Assembly: GCA_014529385.2 (NCBI GenBank)
Contig: CM043942.1
Span: 5,953,001 to 6,013,000 of the forward strand
Source: Adiantum capillus-veneris
Taxonomy: Eukaryota > Streptophyta > Polypodiopsida > Polypodiales > Pteridaceae
Length of the DNA stretch: 60,000 nucleotides
Direction: 5' to 3'
Position 1 is the first letter of the stretch. Each line of letters starts with the position of its first letter. The notes below the pieces were generated by a model, which searched no databases, was not told the DNA's origin, and was given only the letters and a program-made list of their open reading frames with translations. A program made the translations under genes and the position numbers. Shown here piece by piece: positions 34,484-46,439 of the stretch.

Positions 34484-34866
34484 TGTAACGGCTATTGCCC
34501 ACACAGGAGCAATAGGCATTGCGGGAATGAATACCCTCAAACTGCCTTACATTATGTGAGCATCAAATACATAGAAATAGAATAGAAGACAGTACACAGG
34601 AACAAAACACCTTCTTCTTCATTCATATGTAATCCGGACACACACAGTTACAACAGAAGATGTATGAATAGCATAAGGTAAGGTACATCAAAGACAGGTA
34701 TGCCCCACATATACAACCGCTGCTCCAGCGCAGATCGGAAACGGTGCACAACCTCCTCCTGTCCCATGATATCTTGTGAAGAACTGCCGCCACGGCCGCT
34801 GCATGACTCCTGATCCGCAATGTCTAGACCTGCGCAGGACCGCACTGTGCGACTTATGCCGTAACA
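34484..34866 (-). repeat. TE-C 5' LTR
   Basis: 383 bp, paired with 20934-21316. It is followed on the plus strand by ATCGT, the second half of the target duplication. Confidence 0.93.
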
Positions 34867-37800
34867 ATCGTTAGATTAGTTATTTCAATTTGGTCATCCG
34901 TTGTGGATGATAGGCGGAAAGAAATATTTAATCTACTTCCTAGTTTCTCAAAGAGACCCATCCAAAAATTACGGGTCATTCTAGGATCTTTGTCCGACAC
35001 TATGGATGTTGCCAAGCCATGATACTTGAAAATTTGAGATCTGAAGAGGGTTGCCATTTGATGTGCCTTAATAGTCTTTTTGACAGGCATAGAGTGTGTT
35101 TTTTTGTTAAGCCTGTCGATTGAAACAATCCAAGTTGCTTCCCTCGATCAAATTTCAAATTTTGGTATACCACGCATTTTGAAACATACTCTTGTATGTT
35201 TACTTTTCATGGTAGAACAACAAAAATACATCTCTATTCCTTGAAGATTAGATTATGGATTCCCTCTTTGCCCTGCATAAGGAGAAGTATGGGATTCATA
35301 CATGACATAACCATCCTTCAAGGTGAATGGTTCTTTTTTCTTCCCTAATGCAAAGGTTGTAATTACATACTTAAGTTCTCGGTCAGTAGCATACTCATCT
35401 ATCATAAAAGATAGATCATTGTCAGTTCCTATAGACACCAATTTACCCTTGGTCGTTGTGAAAGTTCTTCGACCACTTGATTGTGCTTGCCAACAATGTG
35501 AGCAATATGAAATTTAAATTGCAAAAGAAAATTTTCCCACCTCATTTGTTTGTCAGAGAGCTTGGTTTGCATCATGAAGTTCTTGAGGCTTTGTGATCCA
35601 TTTATAGGATGAATGAAGTTCCCAAGAGATAGTGTTTCCACGTGCTTAGGACATATAGAATAGCTAGTAGCTCTTTTTCGTATTTGCCCAATACTCACTT
35701 ATCGAAGTTGAGTCTTTGACTCTCATATGCTATGGCATGCCCTTCTTGAAGTAAAATAGCTCCAAGGCAATTACCACAAGCATCACATTGGACCTCAAAT
35801 GGCTTTGAGAGATCTAGTAGTGTGAGAACACGTTGAGAGATAAGATTCTCCTTAAGCTTCTTCAAAAGCTTCTTGCACTTTTGCAATCCATGAATACTTA
35901 ACGTCCTTTTTTGTTAAGTCATGTAATGGGCTTGGTATTAGCGAGAATTTTTTTAATGAAGCATCTATAGTATGCATACATACCTATGAAGCTTCCTACT
36001 CCTGTAGATTCCTTGGATTAGGCCATCCTTTTATTATCTCTAACTTTATTGCATCCATACGGGTGCCATCTTTAGAGATAATGTGACCTAAATATTGAAT
36101 CTCTTGTACGAAAAAATCACTTTTCTTTTGATTAATGAAAAGCTTATTCTCTCTCACAACTTGAAAGATTACCTGGAGGTGTCGCTTGTACTCCTCTAGA
36201 ATTTAAATGGCCTGAAGATTTTTGTCCATCATGAGTTTGAATGCATTTGAAGCACTTGTCAGGCCAAAACTTGTAAAGTCTCAAATAGATCTTCTACCCA
36301 CGGCATGGGAAATCTATTTTTGATAGTGATCTTATTTAGTGCTCTATAGTCGACACACATGTGATATGTGTCGTCTTTCTTTTGCACTAAAAGAAATGGT
36401 GAACAAAATGGAGAGGATCTAGACCTCACCATCCCTTTTTCTACCAATTCATGCACTTGCCTCATGATCTCCTCTTGTTGAGCTTGTGAAACTCGATAAG
36501 GACGCTTGTTAGGCAGTGAGCTTCCTGGTAGGAGCTCAATTGCTTGGTCATCATCCCTCATTTTAAGGTATCTCACTAGGGATGTCATCAAAGAAAACAC
36601 CTTGGGATCCATTTAGGAAATTAGACAACTCTAATTCCTCTTGATTCCCTTTATTGCAAGGTTATGGTGTTCCCCGACTCATTAGCATCTATGTACATGC
36701 TCTCTTCTATGTAGGTGAAGTAGATTCTCCTTTTAGGGAACTTCATGTTGGAAGCCATGCAGTTAAACCATGGTGCCCCAGCGATAACATTCTCATGTTT
36801 GAGAGGGGAGATGAAGAAATCCTTTTTGTCCACATAGCTCTGGACATGAAGCTAGAATTTTCCAATTCAGGAAGTAACTGAGACGTCTTGTCCCTTGATA
36901 GCTCCATTGGCTTTCAATGCATCTCCCATCTTGTGGACTTGTATGCCTAGCTTAGTGGTCAACTCCGTGGATATGAAGTTGTGAGTTGAACTAGGGTGAA
37001 CTAGGGTCAAAAAAAATAAATTCATCATGTTCTTGCATCTTTCCCCAAGCATAGGAAAGGAGAAATCCTTGGCAATGAGCATCCTCTTTTGGAGCTTCAA
37101 ACATAGACGCTCTAGAAGTCTCATTACGGGCAATTCTCTTGGAGTAAGGACGATAACCATGGCCTTGCTCCCCACACTTAAAACATTTGTGGTCCTTTAA
37201 AAAAAACTTCTAGATCTTAGGAGAGAGTTTATATTTACCTTTGTAAACTCCCTTCTCCTTAGACCGATTGTTGTTGTTGTTGGAATAGCCTTGGTAAGAA
37301 TTTTGGGCATTGGGTTTTCTCTTGGCATCACTTTTCTCTTTATTTTCCATGGGCTTGACATTCCGTCTAGCCCTTGTTGAAAATTGATGCGCAAAGCAAC
37401 CATGGTGTGGTGGATTACTTTGGTGATAGAACCAGGCCGTTGAGAGTTGACATACTCAGACATCTCTTTGGGTAATCCCGCACAGAATTGTTGCTTTTGC
37501 TTGGCAAAGTCTATCTTTTGAAAGATAGTAGCCTTGAGATGTAAATCCCAAAACTTGTCCACATATTTGTGGATAGACTCATGAGAGAGAAGCTTTAAAA
37601 TTCACCATTTGGTAAGCACTTTGTCCTTTGCATCAATTGCAAGGAATTGCTTCATGATGGAAACTTGTAGAGTTTTCCATGTCTTTGGGGCTTCGCCGTT
37701 GCCATGAAGGCTAGCCCACCATTGACGAGCCAATTTTTGGAAGTTCATAGCTACATGGCATAGCTTGGAGGACTCCGTGAAGCCCTCGTCTCCAAAGGCC

Positions 37801-38014
37801 GCATCAAATTGTTGGATGAAGGCCAATACTTTGTCAGTAGCACCAAAGGTGCCATCATAGGTGAGAAAAGAGATACTCTTTCCTTCCTCTTTGAACTTCT
37901 TGAGCTTTTGGGACCTTTGCCATGCAGAGTAATCTTTGCGATGTCCTCCCTCTTGTATTCTCTAAGAGAATAGCCAGAGCTTTCATCGGTATAAGAGGAG
38001 GGTGAAGAAGAAGG
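34867..38014 (-). mobile_element. TE-B, right (5') part: gag to integrase of an old TE-A relative
   Basis: Minus-strand remnants in the TE-A order. Gag: 38032-37602 (AFIQQFDAAFGDEGFTESSK, TLQVSIMKQFLA) and 37562-37197 (FQKIDFAKQKQQFCAGLPKE). Protease: 37175-36651. RT: 36612-36259 (SSPFCSPFLLVQKKD, CVDYRALNKITIKN). After LFETLQ the catalytic YxDD segment is missing, by an internal deletion to text matching the thumb (QVIFQVVRENKLF). RNase H is near 35886-35430 (QCDACGNCLGAILLQEGHAI). Integrase core is at 35090-34872 (SDKDPRMTRNFW). Non-functional. Its right end is cut by TE-E at 38015. Confidence 0.88.
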
Positions 38015-38249
38015 TGCGCGCAAATGTCGCACGTGTCAATGCAAGGAACTTGCCGATACACTGTGTGCGAGCCACAAATGGCTCCAAGCACACAACAAGC
38101 CTAAACTAGTAAGCTCAAAGATGGTGATGGTGTGTCACCGCTCTACGCTTGCTGTCGTGGAGGATTCCTCGCCGCGAAGTAGAGGGAGACGCCGCTACGC
38201 CGCGCTCAACCACCTCGCTGCCGTCGTGCCGCCACAATGCTCGATCGCG

Positions 38250-38318
<69 letters not shown>

Positions 38319-38617
38319 GCATACACAAGGAGATGAAGAAGAAGAAGATGGAGATGGAGCAAGAGCACTCTTCAATTGCACAAATGAGAGAATGAGTGAA
38401 TTTTAGGTTTAGTTGACTTTTATATGAGCTCACCCCATTCACACTTGGGCGCCCATGCTTAGCCAACTAATCCCTTGAATGTTCCAATTAGAGTGCACCT
38501 CTCATCGACGATCACTCTTACCCTTTTCCTATTGGACCGACAAGCCCGGTACCTGACTCTACCAAATAAATAATACGACGTCCGCTTAGGTGATAGGAAT
38601 GTGCGTGAGGGTTAACA
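38015..38617 (-). repeat. TE-E 3' LTR with (CT)n tract
   Basis: 603 bp. On the minus strand it starts TGTTAACCCTCACGCACATT and ends GCGCGCA, with (GA)n on the minus strand as a CT tract at about 38253-38316. A TATA-like CATATAAAA lies at about 38422-38430. It is homologous to 42642-43306, 50936-51306 and 51307-51938. Confidence 0.9.
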
Positions 38618-40373
38618 TGTCTCCCTTCCTGATGTAGATTCCGTCCTCGGAAGCTATTGAGTTGAAGCTCGTTCGTCGAGGTGGAAGAGCATTTGAGGTG
38701 AATGTCCTTAGCCTTCTTTAGTCACTGCAAAATCAAACAACATTGGCACAGTAATTGCATTCTCATATACAATTAAAAAGCATATGCAGTTGTAGGTAGA
38801 CAATTTGATTGGTAACAGAATTTTAAACAATTTGTCAGCAATAAACATTAAATTGTAATATAATCAAACGCATAAACATTTGTAAAGGTAAAAAATTAAA
38901 CAAGTCTGGGGTCGCTAATTTAACGATCAAAAAGCACTAAAGATCGACTATTAATACCATGGGTAAGCTTCTTAATATTCTCTGGTCAATTAAGTTGTTT
39001 AATCGCGAGAGCCAAGTATTTCATGTTCGAGGGCTAACTAAATGCTATACCTAGAAGACCTTGTAGTTAAGCTACGATAAAAGGAATTTCTCATGAAATC
39101 ATCGCCTGACTGATTACCTTTTCTTTGACCCCCCAAAGTCTTTTCACATTGATTCAATTTTGATCTGTGTGCTTATTTTGTATGCCTTGGATTTTATGCT
39201 TTTCAAGGAAAAGCGCACACACTGGGAACCTCTAGGGCTCTAGTACCATAGGCGATACATGTGAGTGGAGTACCAAATCAAGCTGAGGTTTCTCTTCCAG
39301 CTTAAGATTTTACATTGTGGCACTTTGATTTTTATTTTTTATTTTTGTTTGTTCGTTTTCAGCATTTTAATTTTGTAACTTTGGGGGGTCATATAACATT
39401 GTTACCCTCCCCAGGCTCATCACACTAGTAAACTCCCTTTTTAATACTTAAGCTAAAAGTCCATAGAGACTAAGCCCACTAGAAAGTCCTAGTACATTTC
39501 TCACAATGCTACCTAAATCGGATTAAGAACCTAAGTAACCATTGATTATTAGGAAGGCATTCCCCATGGTATTAAGAGAAGATCTCTAACACCTACCTTG
39601 GTCAAACTAGCTTGGTTGGACTGATTGATTTTTAAACCTAAACAAGTGATTATGACAAAAAATTACATTGAATTAAATGCTTCGTACTAAGCAAATGTGT
39701 TGGATATTATGCTATTAATCACAATTAAAGCAGACAAACATGGATGCAAAAAGATAAGGGGCAATGCTAATGGACAAGAAACACGTGTTTCTGTTGATGG
39801 TCGCGCTTGATTTGAAGTGTGAATGAGAGAAAGATCCCATTAAGGTCCAAATCCTAAAAACAGCAACACGTTCTTGCACACACGAGGAAACACAAAGAAT
39901 ACCTCTAGGAGGCACATCAGTGGGAAGAAAGAACTTTGCTAATCACTAAAATCTAAAACAAAAACACTCCTATTGTACTAATCCTACATACCCTCTACCA
40001 CTCGAGTGATGAGGATCAAAGGTGTTTGATGACATAGGTTTCTGTTTCAGTGTACCGGATGTGAATGTGTAGGTCTGGGTCAATGTTTTGACTTTTATTA
40101 TGCATACTCGTTTGCTAATTGCTCTTGCTCTTTATTATTTTTGTTTTTTGTGAGTATAAGGCTTTATATATACATTCCCTAAGATTGGAAGATTGCGAGG
40201 TCAAGGAGGAAGGTTGAGAGGGAAGCAAGTGAATGATGAATGTCAGCAAACACTCCCCCCTTCCTTGGGTAGATCATACCGTTTGAAATGTGCTCGTCAC
40301 CCTTTGAAACCAATTGTTCCAGTTGGTAATAGGTGAGGATTTTTGCCAATAGTTTTCTATTACCTTAGGTGCC
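38618..40373 (-). other. TE-E 3' non-coding region with two polypurine-tract-like sites
   Basis: No coding potential. It mirrors 49318-50935 of TE-F. On the minus strand one purine run (GGAAGGGGGGAG, near 40253-40266) is followed by TGTTTGCTGACATTC, and a second (AGGAAGGGAGACA, near 38618-38630) directly precedes the LTR. Confidence 0.6.
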
Positions 40374-41117
40374 TCATCGAGTTGCAAAGGGTGGTAAGGT
40401 ACTCTCCCAGGATCGAACTTGAAGTGGTTCATCACGTGATTCTTGAACACTGGGAGGTGTGCATTCCTTTGTAGCTTTATGGAGGTCCATGATTGTAGGT
40501 GGAGGCTGTGGAGAAGCTTTTACCTCTATGGATGAATTACATGAAGAGCTAGAAGCTTCATGGGACTCCCCCCTTCCTGAGCTAGGTGGAACAAATCGTT
40601 CTTTCTTCGGTACCCAAACTAGCTCTGGAGCGGGTGTGTAGCATTCTGTGATTTTTTTCTTTCCACGATCTTCAATTTGTTTTGGAGCCACAAGATTGAG
40701 CTCACATGGGCCCGATGACAAGTAAGAGCACAATTTACGTTTTGGCACCCAGATTTGATCATTTCCTTGATAGTAGCCTTGGGCTTCCAATAGTCGTTTA
40801 GGAATCCATCGCAACATTTTCTTACTTTTCTTGGAGCCAGTGGTACGTTTCTTACAAGGCTTTTGTTTTTTAGTACTAGCCATGGTCGCTAAAGAAGCTT
40901 TAGCGACCCACTTGTATGCTTTCTTCGTTACATTAGGATGAGTCTTATCAGAAGCTATACGCATTGCTTCTAGCATATTTAAGGGTACGAGTGGTGGCAT
41001 TTCATCCCCCTCAGGTGTTACCCATGTCGTCCCCCTATTTCCCCAAGTGTCTATGGTTGCTGCTAGGTGGACCCAATCCACATTGTCCGACTCAGTCATC
41101 CCAGGTAGTACATCCAT
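40374..41117 (-). CDS. TE-E C-terminal domain with repeated W-[VI]-[PA]-K motifs
   Basis: 247 residues following the protease. Motifs in order: AYKWVAKASL, MLRWIPKRLLEAQGYY, DQIWVPKRKLCSYL, ELVWVPKKERFVPP, separated by Lys-rich or Pro/Ser-rich linkers. I do not recognise the domain. TE-F has the same series, and TE-G a related one. Basic residues plus spaced Trp suggest nucleic-acid or protein binding, but that is inference. The final frame runs out by a one-base insertion relative to TE-F (TTTGC versus TTGC) near 40386. Confidence 0.6.
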   Translation of the reverse strand: MDVLPGMTESDNVDWVHLAATIDTWGNRGTTWVTPEGDEMPPLVPLNMLEAMRIASDKTHPNVTKKAYKWVAKASLATMASTKKQKPCKKRTTGSKKSKKMLRWIPKRLLEAQGYYQGNDQIWVPKRKLCSYLSSGPCELNLVAPKQIEDRGKKKITECYTPAPELVWVPKKERFVPPSSGRGESHEASSSSCNSSIEVKASPQPPPTIMDLHKATKECTPPSVQESRDEPLQVRSWESTLPPFATR

Positions 41118-41282
41118 ATAAGGAGAATCTTCCCCAACATCAGTATCCGCTTTACACGTGTAACAATACTACAATGGGGCCGAGTGGACTGTGGTGTCGG
41201 ATCTATGATCAATTATAAACCTATTTCCTAGGGGATGTGCTCGACCAATTACAAGATCCACTCTAATGGCAGAATCTTGGAA

Positions 41283-41781
41283 CTACAGGTAGACATGGTT
41301 TTTAGACCAGTCATGCACCATTTTTGCTTCCCTCATGAAAGGACGTCCTAAGATCATCTCCGATGCCATAGTGTGCTTGGAGAAATCCATAACAATGAAG
41401 GTAATTCTTATTTTATGTCCAAAGACCTTGATCTTGAGATCTTCTAGCATCCCAATAGGTTTAACAATAGACCCATTGGCCATTTTCACTACTATGGTTG
41501 TGGTCCCAACGTGAGGTCTTCCCATAGTTTCCCAGCAATTTTTAGTCACAATGCTAACCCCAGCGCCACCATCAAGGATTCCCTTCACAGTTAATCCCTT
41601 AGTCCTTAGTAGTGATTGGTATGGTCGCATTGGATTCATCACCCTCAAAGTATTGTCCCAACTTGTTAACAAGTATTTCTATAACAAGGTTCTCATCTAG
41701 GTTGCGTTGTGGATCTAAGTGTCCCTCCTCTATTGGCATCTCCCCAGTTCCATCCATCTGTACAAATTGTGAGTAGCCCAA
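41283..41781 (-). pseudogene. TE-E protease
   Basis: GLTVKGILDGGAGVSIVTKN is the retropepsin active site in the D-G-G-A form, followed by SEMILGRPFMREAKMVHDW, the C-terminal LGRP motif. A frameshift separates it from gag near 41640-41780. Confidence 0.8.
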
Positions 41782-41866
41782 ACTTTAGTTCTCCATTGAG
41801 GAAGGCTCAAAGAGCTGATACTAGCTCAGGGTCTTTATATAGTTTGGACATGATGGTGGTTCTAAC

Positions 41867-42625
41867 TTATGAAGACATGAAATTCATCAATTTGGCAATG
41901 TTTAACGGCACCTTTTGGACTTCAGTCCCTTGACATGGGGAAGATGGGATCTCCATTTCTTTGATAGGATCAGGTAGTTCCTCTGTAAACATTCTTTCCA
42001 TCAAGAAGTGAGTACGCCCACTTTCCCATGACATTAAGTCACTTTCTTCTTGGATGACACTAGGTATGGCTAAGGATCTATGGACTTGGTGAGGTTGTTG
42101 TTGCGTAGGGAATACGGTGTCTGTAATCTGGATCTGCCTAGGTGCTGGTTCTAGATCCCTTTGGGTATCTTCTACCAAACTCCTTAATTGCTTGACTCGC
42201 TCAATCTCCTCTGTAGGGTTTGGATAAGTTTCTATCTTCTTCTTGGATCCTGGCCATTGTCGCTCATGAAGATCTTCCTTGTTGGTTTCTATCTTAGTGG
42301 TCGTTTTGGTCTCCATGGTTTCACCTGAATCAGAATCTTCTTCAGCATCGTTCATATATACAGGGTCGTTACGAGTCTTTGAACTGGGGTCTGACTTCGT
42401 TGCTTTTTGCGATCTCTTCCTTCGTGTTTTAATCTTTTTCTGAGATTGGGCAATTGATGCCGTGTCTCTTTCCTCAAGAATATAATTTTGTTTTTGGAGC
42501 ATCAATCGTGTGAGTACGTTTACTGGTACCATAGGTGTACTTTGTGATGGCTCCTCGGTAACTTCAATCAAGTTTAATGGCGTGATCTTTGGTGCATTTG
42601 GATTATTTAGACATTGGGCAATCAA
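41867..42625 (-). pseudogene. TE-E gag C-terminal part
   Basis: 252 residues matching TE-F 46930-47760: AQCLNNPNAPKITPLNLIEV, then a Lys/Arg-rich stretch and APRQIQITDTVFPTQ. At the last segment TE-E has CAG (Gln) where TE-F has TAG. Confidence 0.8.
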
Positions 42626-42641
42626 ATGATCTATGCCACAT

Positions 42642-43306
<665 letters not shown>

Positions 43307-43309
43307 TTT

Positions 43310-43327
43310 TGGCGCCGCTTCCGGGGA
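43310..43327 (+). promoter_or_regulatory. TE-F primer-binding site, tRNA-Asp-like
   Basis: TGGCGCCGCTTCCGGGGA three bases after the LTR end. It closely resembles the TGGCGCCGTTGCCGGGGA-type site of many plant Ty3 elements, attributed to tRNA-Asp. It fixes the element's orientation as plus. Confidence 0.8.
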
Positions 43328-43938
43328 ATGCCATACACTAAGCTTGAATGGCACTCTGTGCTTCTTTGTGGTGCAATTTCAATTGTAGGAAGGGTAAGGA
43401 AGGAACGTGTGTGTGTTGAGAAGACGGATTTTGTGTTGCTACTGTGTATTTTTTTGTTAATGGAGTTTTCAAAGGTAGTGTGTTTTTTCTCTGTGTAAGG
43501 TGTTAGTATTAAGGTTGTTAGTTCTGTGTAATATAAAGTATAGTAAGTAGGAAGTAGATCTGTGAGAGCTAATAAAGTGTGTTAGTGTGTAACAGTAGGT
43601 GTATTAGTTGTAAGTAGGTAGGTAGAGTGTGTGTGTGCTCTCGCGCAGGCCGCGACGATCTTATCCTTATAAATTTAAAAAAAAAATAAAAAATGTAAAA
43701 AAATAAATAAAGGTAGGACGGGGATCGGGAATATCTCCCAGACCCAAGCCCAAGCTCACGCTCGGGCTTAGGCATCTATCGCCCTTTAAAATTACAAATT
43801 TTAGCTTCACAAGTTTTGAGCTATCACACACTTTAATAAAAAAAACCAATCATTAAAAAACATTACAAAAGAACGAGTGAAAACGGATGCTTACAAAAGT
43901 AAGCGGTTAACCATCGAGGTTATTCGCCGACGCTTGTA
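43328..43938 (+). other. TE-F leader
   Basis: About 610 bp with no supported ORF, between primer site and gag. T/G-rich text and a short A-run; nothing else recognised. Confidence 0.5.
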
Positions 43939-44649
43939 GTGTGTCAAAAGCACACGCATCTGCGCTCTGGTCGTGTGCTAGAGATGGAGCAACTAGAGAG
44001 AATTTCGACTTACGCGAGTTCTCATTATCCACCTACTTTAGGTTTCGGGCCCTCGGCGGGGACCCAAGGTAGTACAAACCAAGACCCAAACATAGCGGCT
44101 AGTGACTCTTCCTCTGACTACGACGTCAGGGAGGGTTTTCCAATGCCTAATCCCGATAGCTCAAGCCAAGACATGCATGCCATGGGTCCGCGGTCCGGGC
44201 AGAGCGTGTTTAGCCGCTTGAAGGAAACCTCTACTAGAGCCACTCGCTCCGAACATGGAGTTAATGATGTAAATGAGGGGCGTGGGGAAGTAAATTCTCC
44301 ATTCATGACCAACGTAGAGCCTATGACCTTAGAGAATGTGCACGTGAATACTTCATTCACTGCACCTCTTGAATCTTCAGAGCTATTCCCCTCCGAGGTC
44401 ATATTACCCGATGGTAGAAGCCTTGCCGAAGTGCAAGAGGTTGAGCGGTATATCCTTGCAGCGAGGGAAAAGGAAGTCGAGAGCTTACGCAAGGCGGAGC
44501 AACGAAGAGAGTTAAAAGCGAAAGTCCCTATGTCAATATCCTTGCTGAGAGAGCAATCAAGTGCTCCTAACTTAGCAACCGCTAAGGGCCAACCCCTAGA
44601 AAGAAACATTGCATCTAGCTCAAAGACACCCCTAGCACCTCAATCCTAG
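43939..44649 (+). CDS. TE-F gag, N-terminal frame
   Basis: 236 residues: MCQKHTHLRSGRVLEMEQLE (the LRSGR phrase is common at the start of plant Ty3 gag proteins), a long Ser/Pro-rich middle and an amphipathic charged helix (RYILAAREKEVESLRKAEQR). It ends at a TAG; the main gag frame restarts at 44733, separated by a frameshift. Confidence 0.7.
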   Translation: MCQKHTHLRSGRVLEMEQLERISTYASSHYPPTLGFGPSAGTQGSTNQDPNIAASDSSSDYDVREGFPMPNPDSSSQDMHAMGPRSGQSVFSRLKETSTRATRSEHGVNDVNEGRGEVNSPFMTNVEPMTLENVHVNTSFTAPLESSELFPSEVILPDGRSLAEVQEVERYILAAREKEVESLRKAEQRRELKAKVPMSISLLREQSSAPNLATAKGQPLERNIASSSKTPLAPQS

Positions 44650-44732
44650 ATGGAGCGTTCTTAAATGAGAACTGGGAGTATGAACTACAAAGGAAAACTC
44701 TGACCGACCTATACACAGGTCACACCTATCAC

Positions 44733-46439
44733 GTGGGTTGGTTAGATGTCCTACAATCCACAATGGGTGCTACTAGTGTGGAGGATCAACAACAAAGAGT
44801 TTGTGAGGTCATCCATAGGGTCATTGAGTTAGAGAGACAGAATAAGGGGATCAACATGCCTTCAATGGGTCTCATGAGATTGTTGGATACAGGAAAGGCT
44901 AAACAACTGACCTTATCGCAAACGGAGACTCCCTCGGTAAGTCCGATGGATCCTCCATATGTTGTTTCGCCAGGGGTCTCAGTGCAATCTGAGCCCACAA
45001 GTGATAGCTTTACCTTTCCAAGTCTAGCTCATCTCTCCCTTGATTCCACCACGGCTACCATGCCTACCCCAATGATGGGCGTGCCGAGAAACACACCATG
45101 GACCTCATTTGTTAGTAAAGCACCACTACATGGTATCTCAATGCCTGCAACAGTACCTACAAGTGTGTACCAATCGTATGCACCTATGGGTCATCGTACT
45201 CATGTAGTCCCTACCCCTCCCATTGTTTCAACTACCTATGCTCCACAACCACAACACCCAAGTTCTTATTTCCATGGGACTATACCGGCTAGCATTAGCA
45301 TGTCACATCCGACGTCTGTTATGCCTAGGGCCACACATATGAACTTTGGGCCACCACATGGCACAACATCGTACCAAACGTGGAACCCAAGGGCTTCCTA
45401 TGCGCCAATCCCAATGCCAATACCTACTCCACACGTAGTCTCTAGAGTACCTTCACCCATAGTGCCTGCTCACTTAGGTGACTTGGAAACATTTGCTCAA
45501 GCTATTGGTCGATCTATTGCTGAGAATATGCGTAACACGCCTGATAGAGACCCTAGAAGTAAGGCAATACAAATAGCCAAGCTCACACAAAAATTTAGTG
45601 GAGACGGGGATGTGAGAAAGCATATTGAAGTGTTTGAACAAATATGTGATTCTCTAGGAGAACACAATGACTTGCATAAGAGTAATACTTTAAGCCTAAC
45701 CTTAAGTGGAAAGGCTGGGGATTGGTATAGAACCCTAAGGGTGGAAGAAAAAACGATTTACCCTACTCTTAGGAGACTGTTCTTGAAAGAATACATACGA
45801 GAGGGAGTGCTTTTGGGTGTAGCCTCTCAGCTCTAGAAAGCCCAAAGGGAGGAAGGAGAGTCGGTGAGAGACTTTATTAGTCGCTTAAAGCATTTGAATT
45901 CTCGTTGTAATCCAAATGAGCGCTTCAATAATAATCAATTGCTGGATAGATTGATTAGGGGATTATGACATGAGGATATTTACAATGGCCTAGTCATTAG
46001 AGCTATCACCTCTTGGGAAGCAGTCACCACCAATGCGATCCAATTGGAGGATAATTTAATGATTCAAGGAGAAAGAGTGTCTGTTGAGTCTAAATCTATT
46101 AGCTCACAAGCATCAGAGCATCATCCAATGACCTTAAAGCCTATTGCTAAGGAGCCAAAGATATTTGAGATGACATTAGCAGATCTAACCAAGGCTATTC
46201 AAGAGAGTCTTAGAGACAATCGTGCTCCGCAAAACAATCATATGTATCCAAGAAGGGAGCAACAATGGTGCTCAGTATGCTATGGACCGCATAGTACCAG
46301 TGAATGCCCTACTTTTAGAGTAAAATTCAATGGGAACTGCAATGCCTGTGGGAGGTATGGTCATCAAGCTAAGGATTGCATAGTATTTAAGCGCGCAATG
46401 GCCAATAGACCAATCTTAGCATGGACAGACACACCTTGA
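44733..46439 (+). pseudogene. TE-F gag, capsid region
   Basis: Pro/Ser-rich text, then capsid-like IQIAKLTQKFSGDGDVRKHI, LSLTLSGKAGDWYRTL, ESVRDFISRLKHLNSRC and LDRLIRGL, the retrotransposon-gag fold. Knuckles CSVCYGPHSTSECP and CNACGRYGHQAKDC follow. In-frame stops at 45834 (TAG after ASQL) and 45966 (TGA after RGL) sit where CAG and CGA codons fit, and a TGA closes it at 46437. Confidence 0.82.

Larger units (their letters stand above)
20934..34866 (-). mobile_element. TE-C: 13.9-kb Ty3-type LTR retrotransposon
   Basis: Flanked by 383-bp LTRs (34484-34866 is the 5' LTR, 20934-21316 the 3' LTR) and by the target duplication ATCGT at 20929-20933 and 34867-34871. Order on the minus strand: LTR, gag, protease, RT, RNase H, integrase, an extra ORF region, LTR. 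RNase H runs straight into integrase with no second RNase H. The protease motif is DGGAG and there is no sign of a chromodomain, so it looks like a non-chromovirus Ty3 lineage. By eye the LTRs differ at about 13 of 383 positions. TE-D interrupts it at 23596-28952. Many frames are broken. Confidence 0.93.
38015..42641 (-). mobile_element. TE-E: truncated gag-protease LTR element, inverted copy of the TE-F family
   Basis: The 3' LTR is at 38015-38617 and the 3' half of the internal region at 38618-42641, all matching TE-F (46912-50935) in reverse. The homology stops exactly where the TE-F 5' LTR begins (42642), so either TE-F inserted into TE-E or the junction is a rearrangement. The missing 5' part of TE-E (5' LTR and first half of gag) is not recognised in the window. 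No RT or integrase. Confidence 0.85.
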
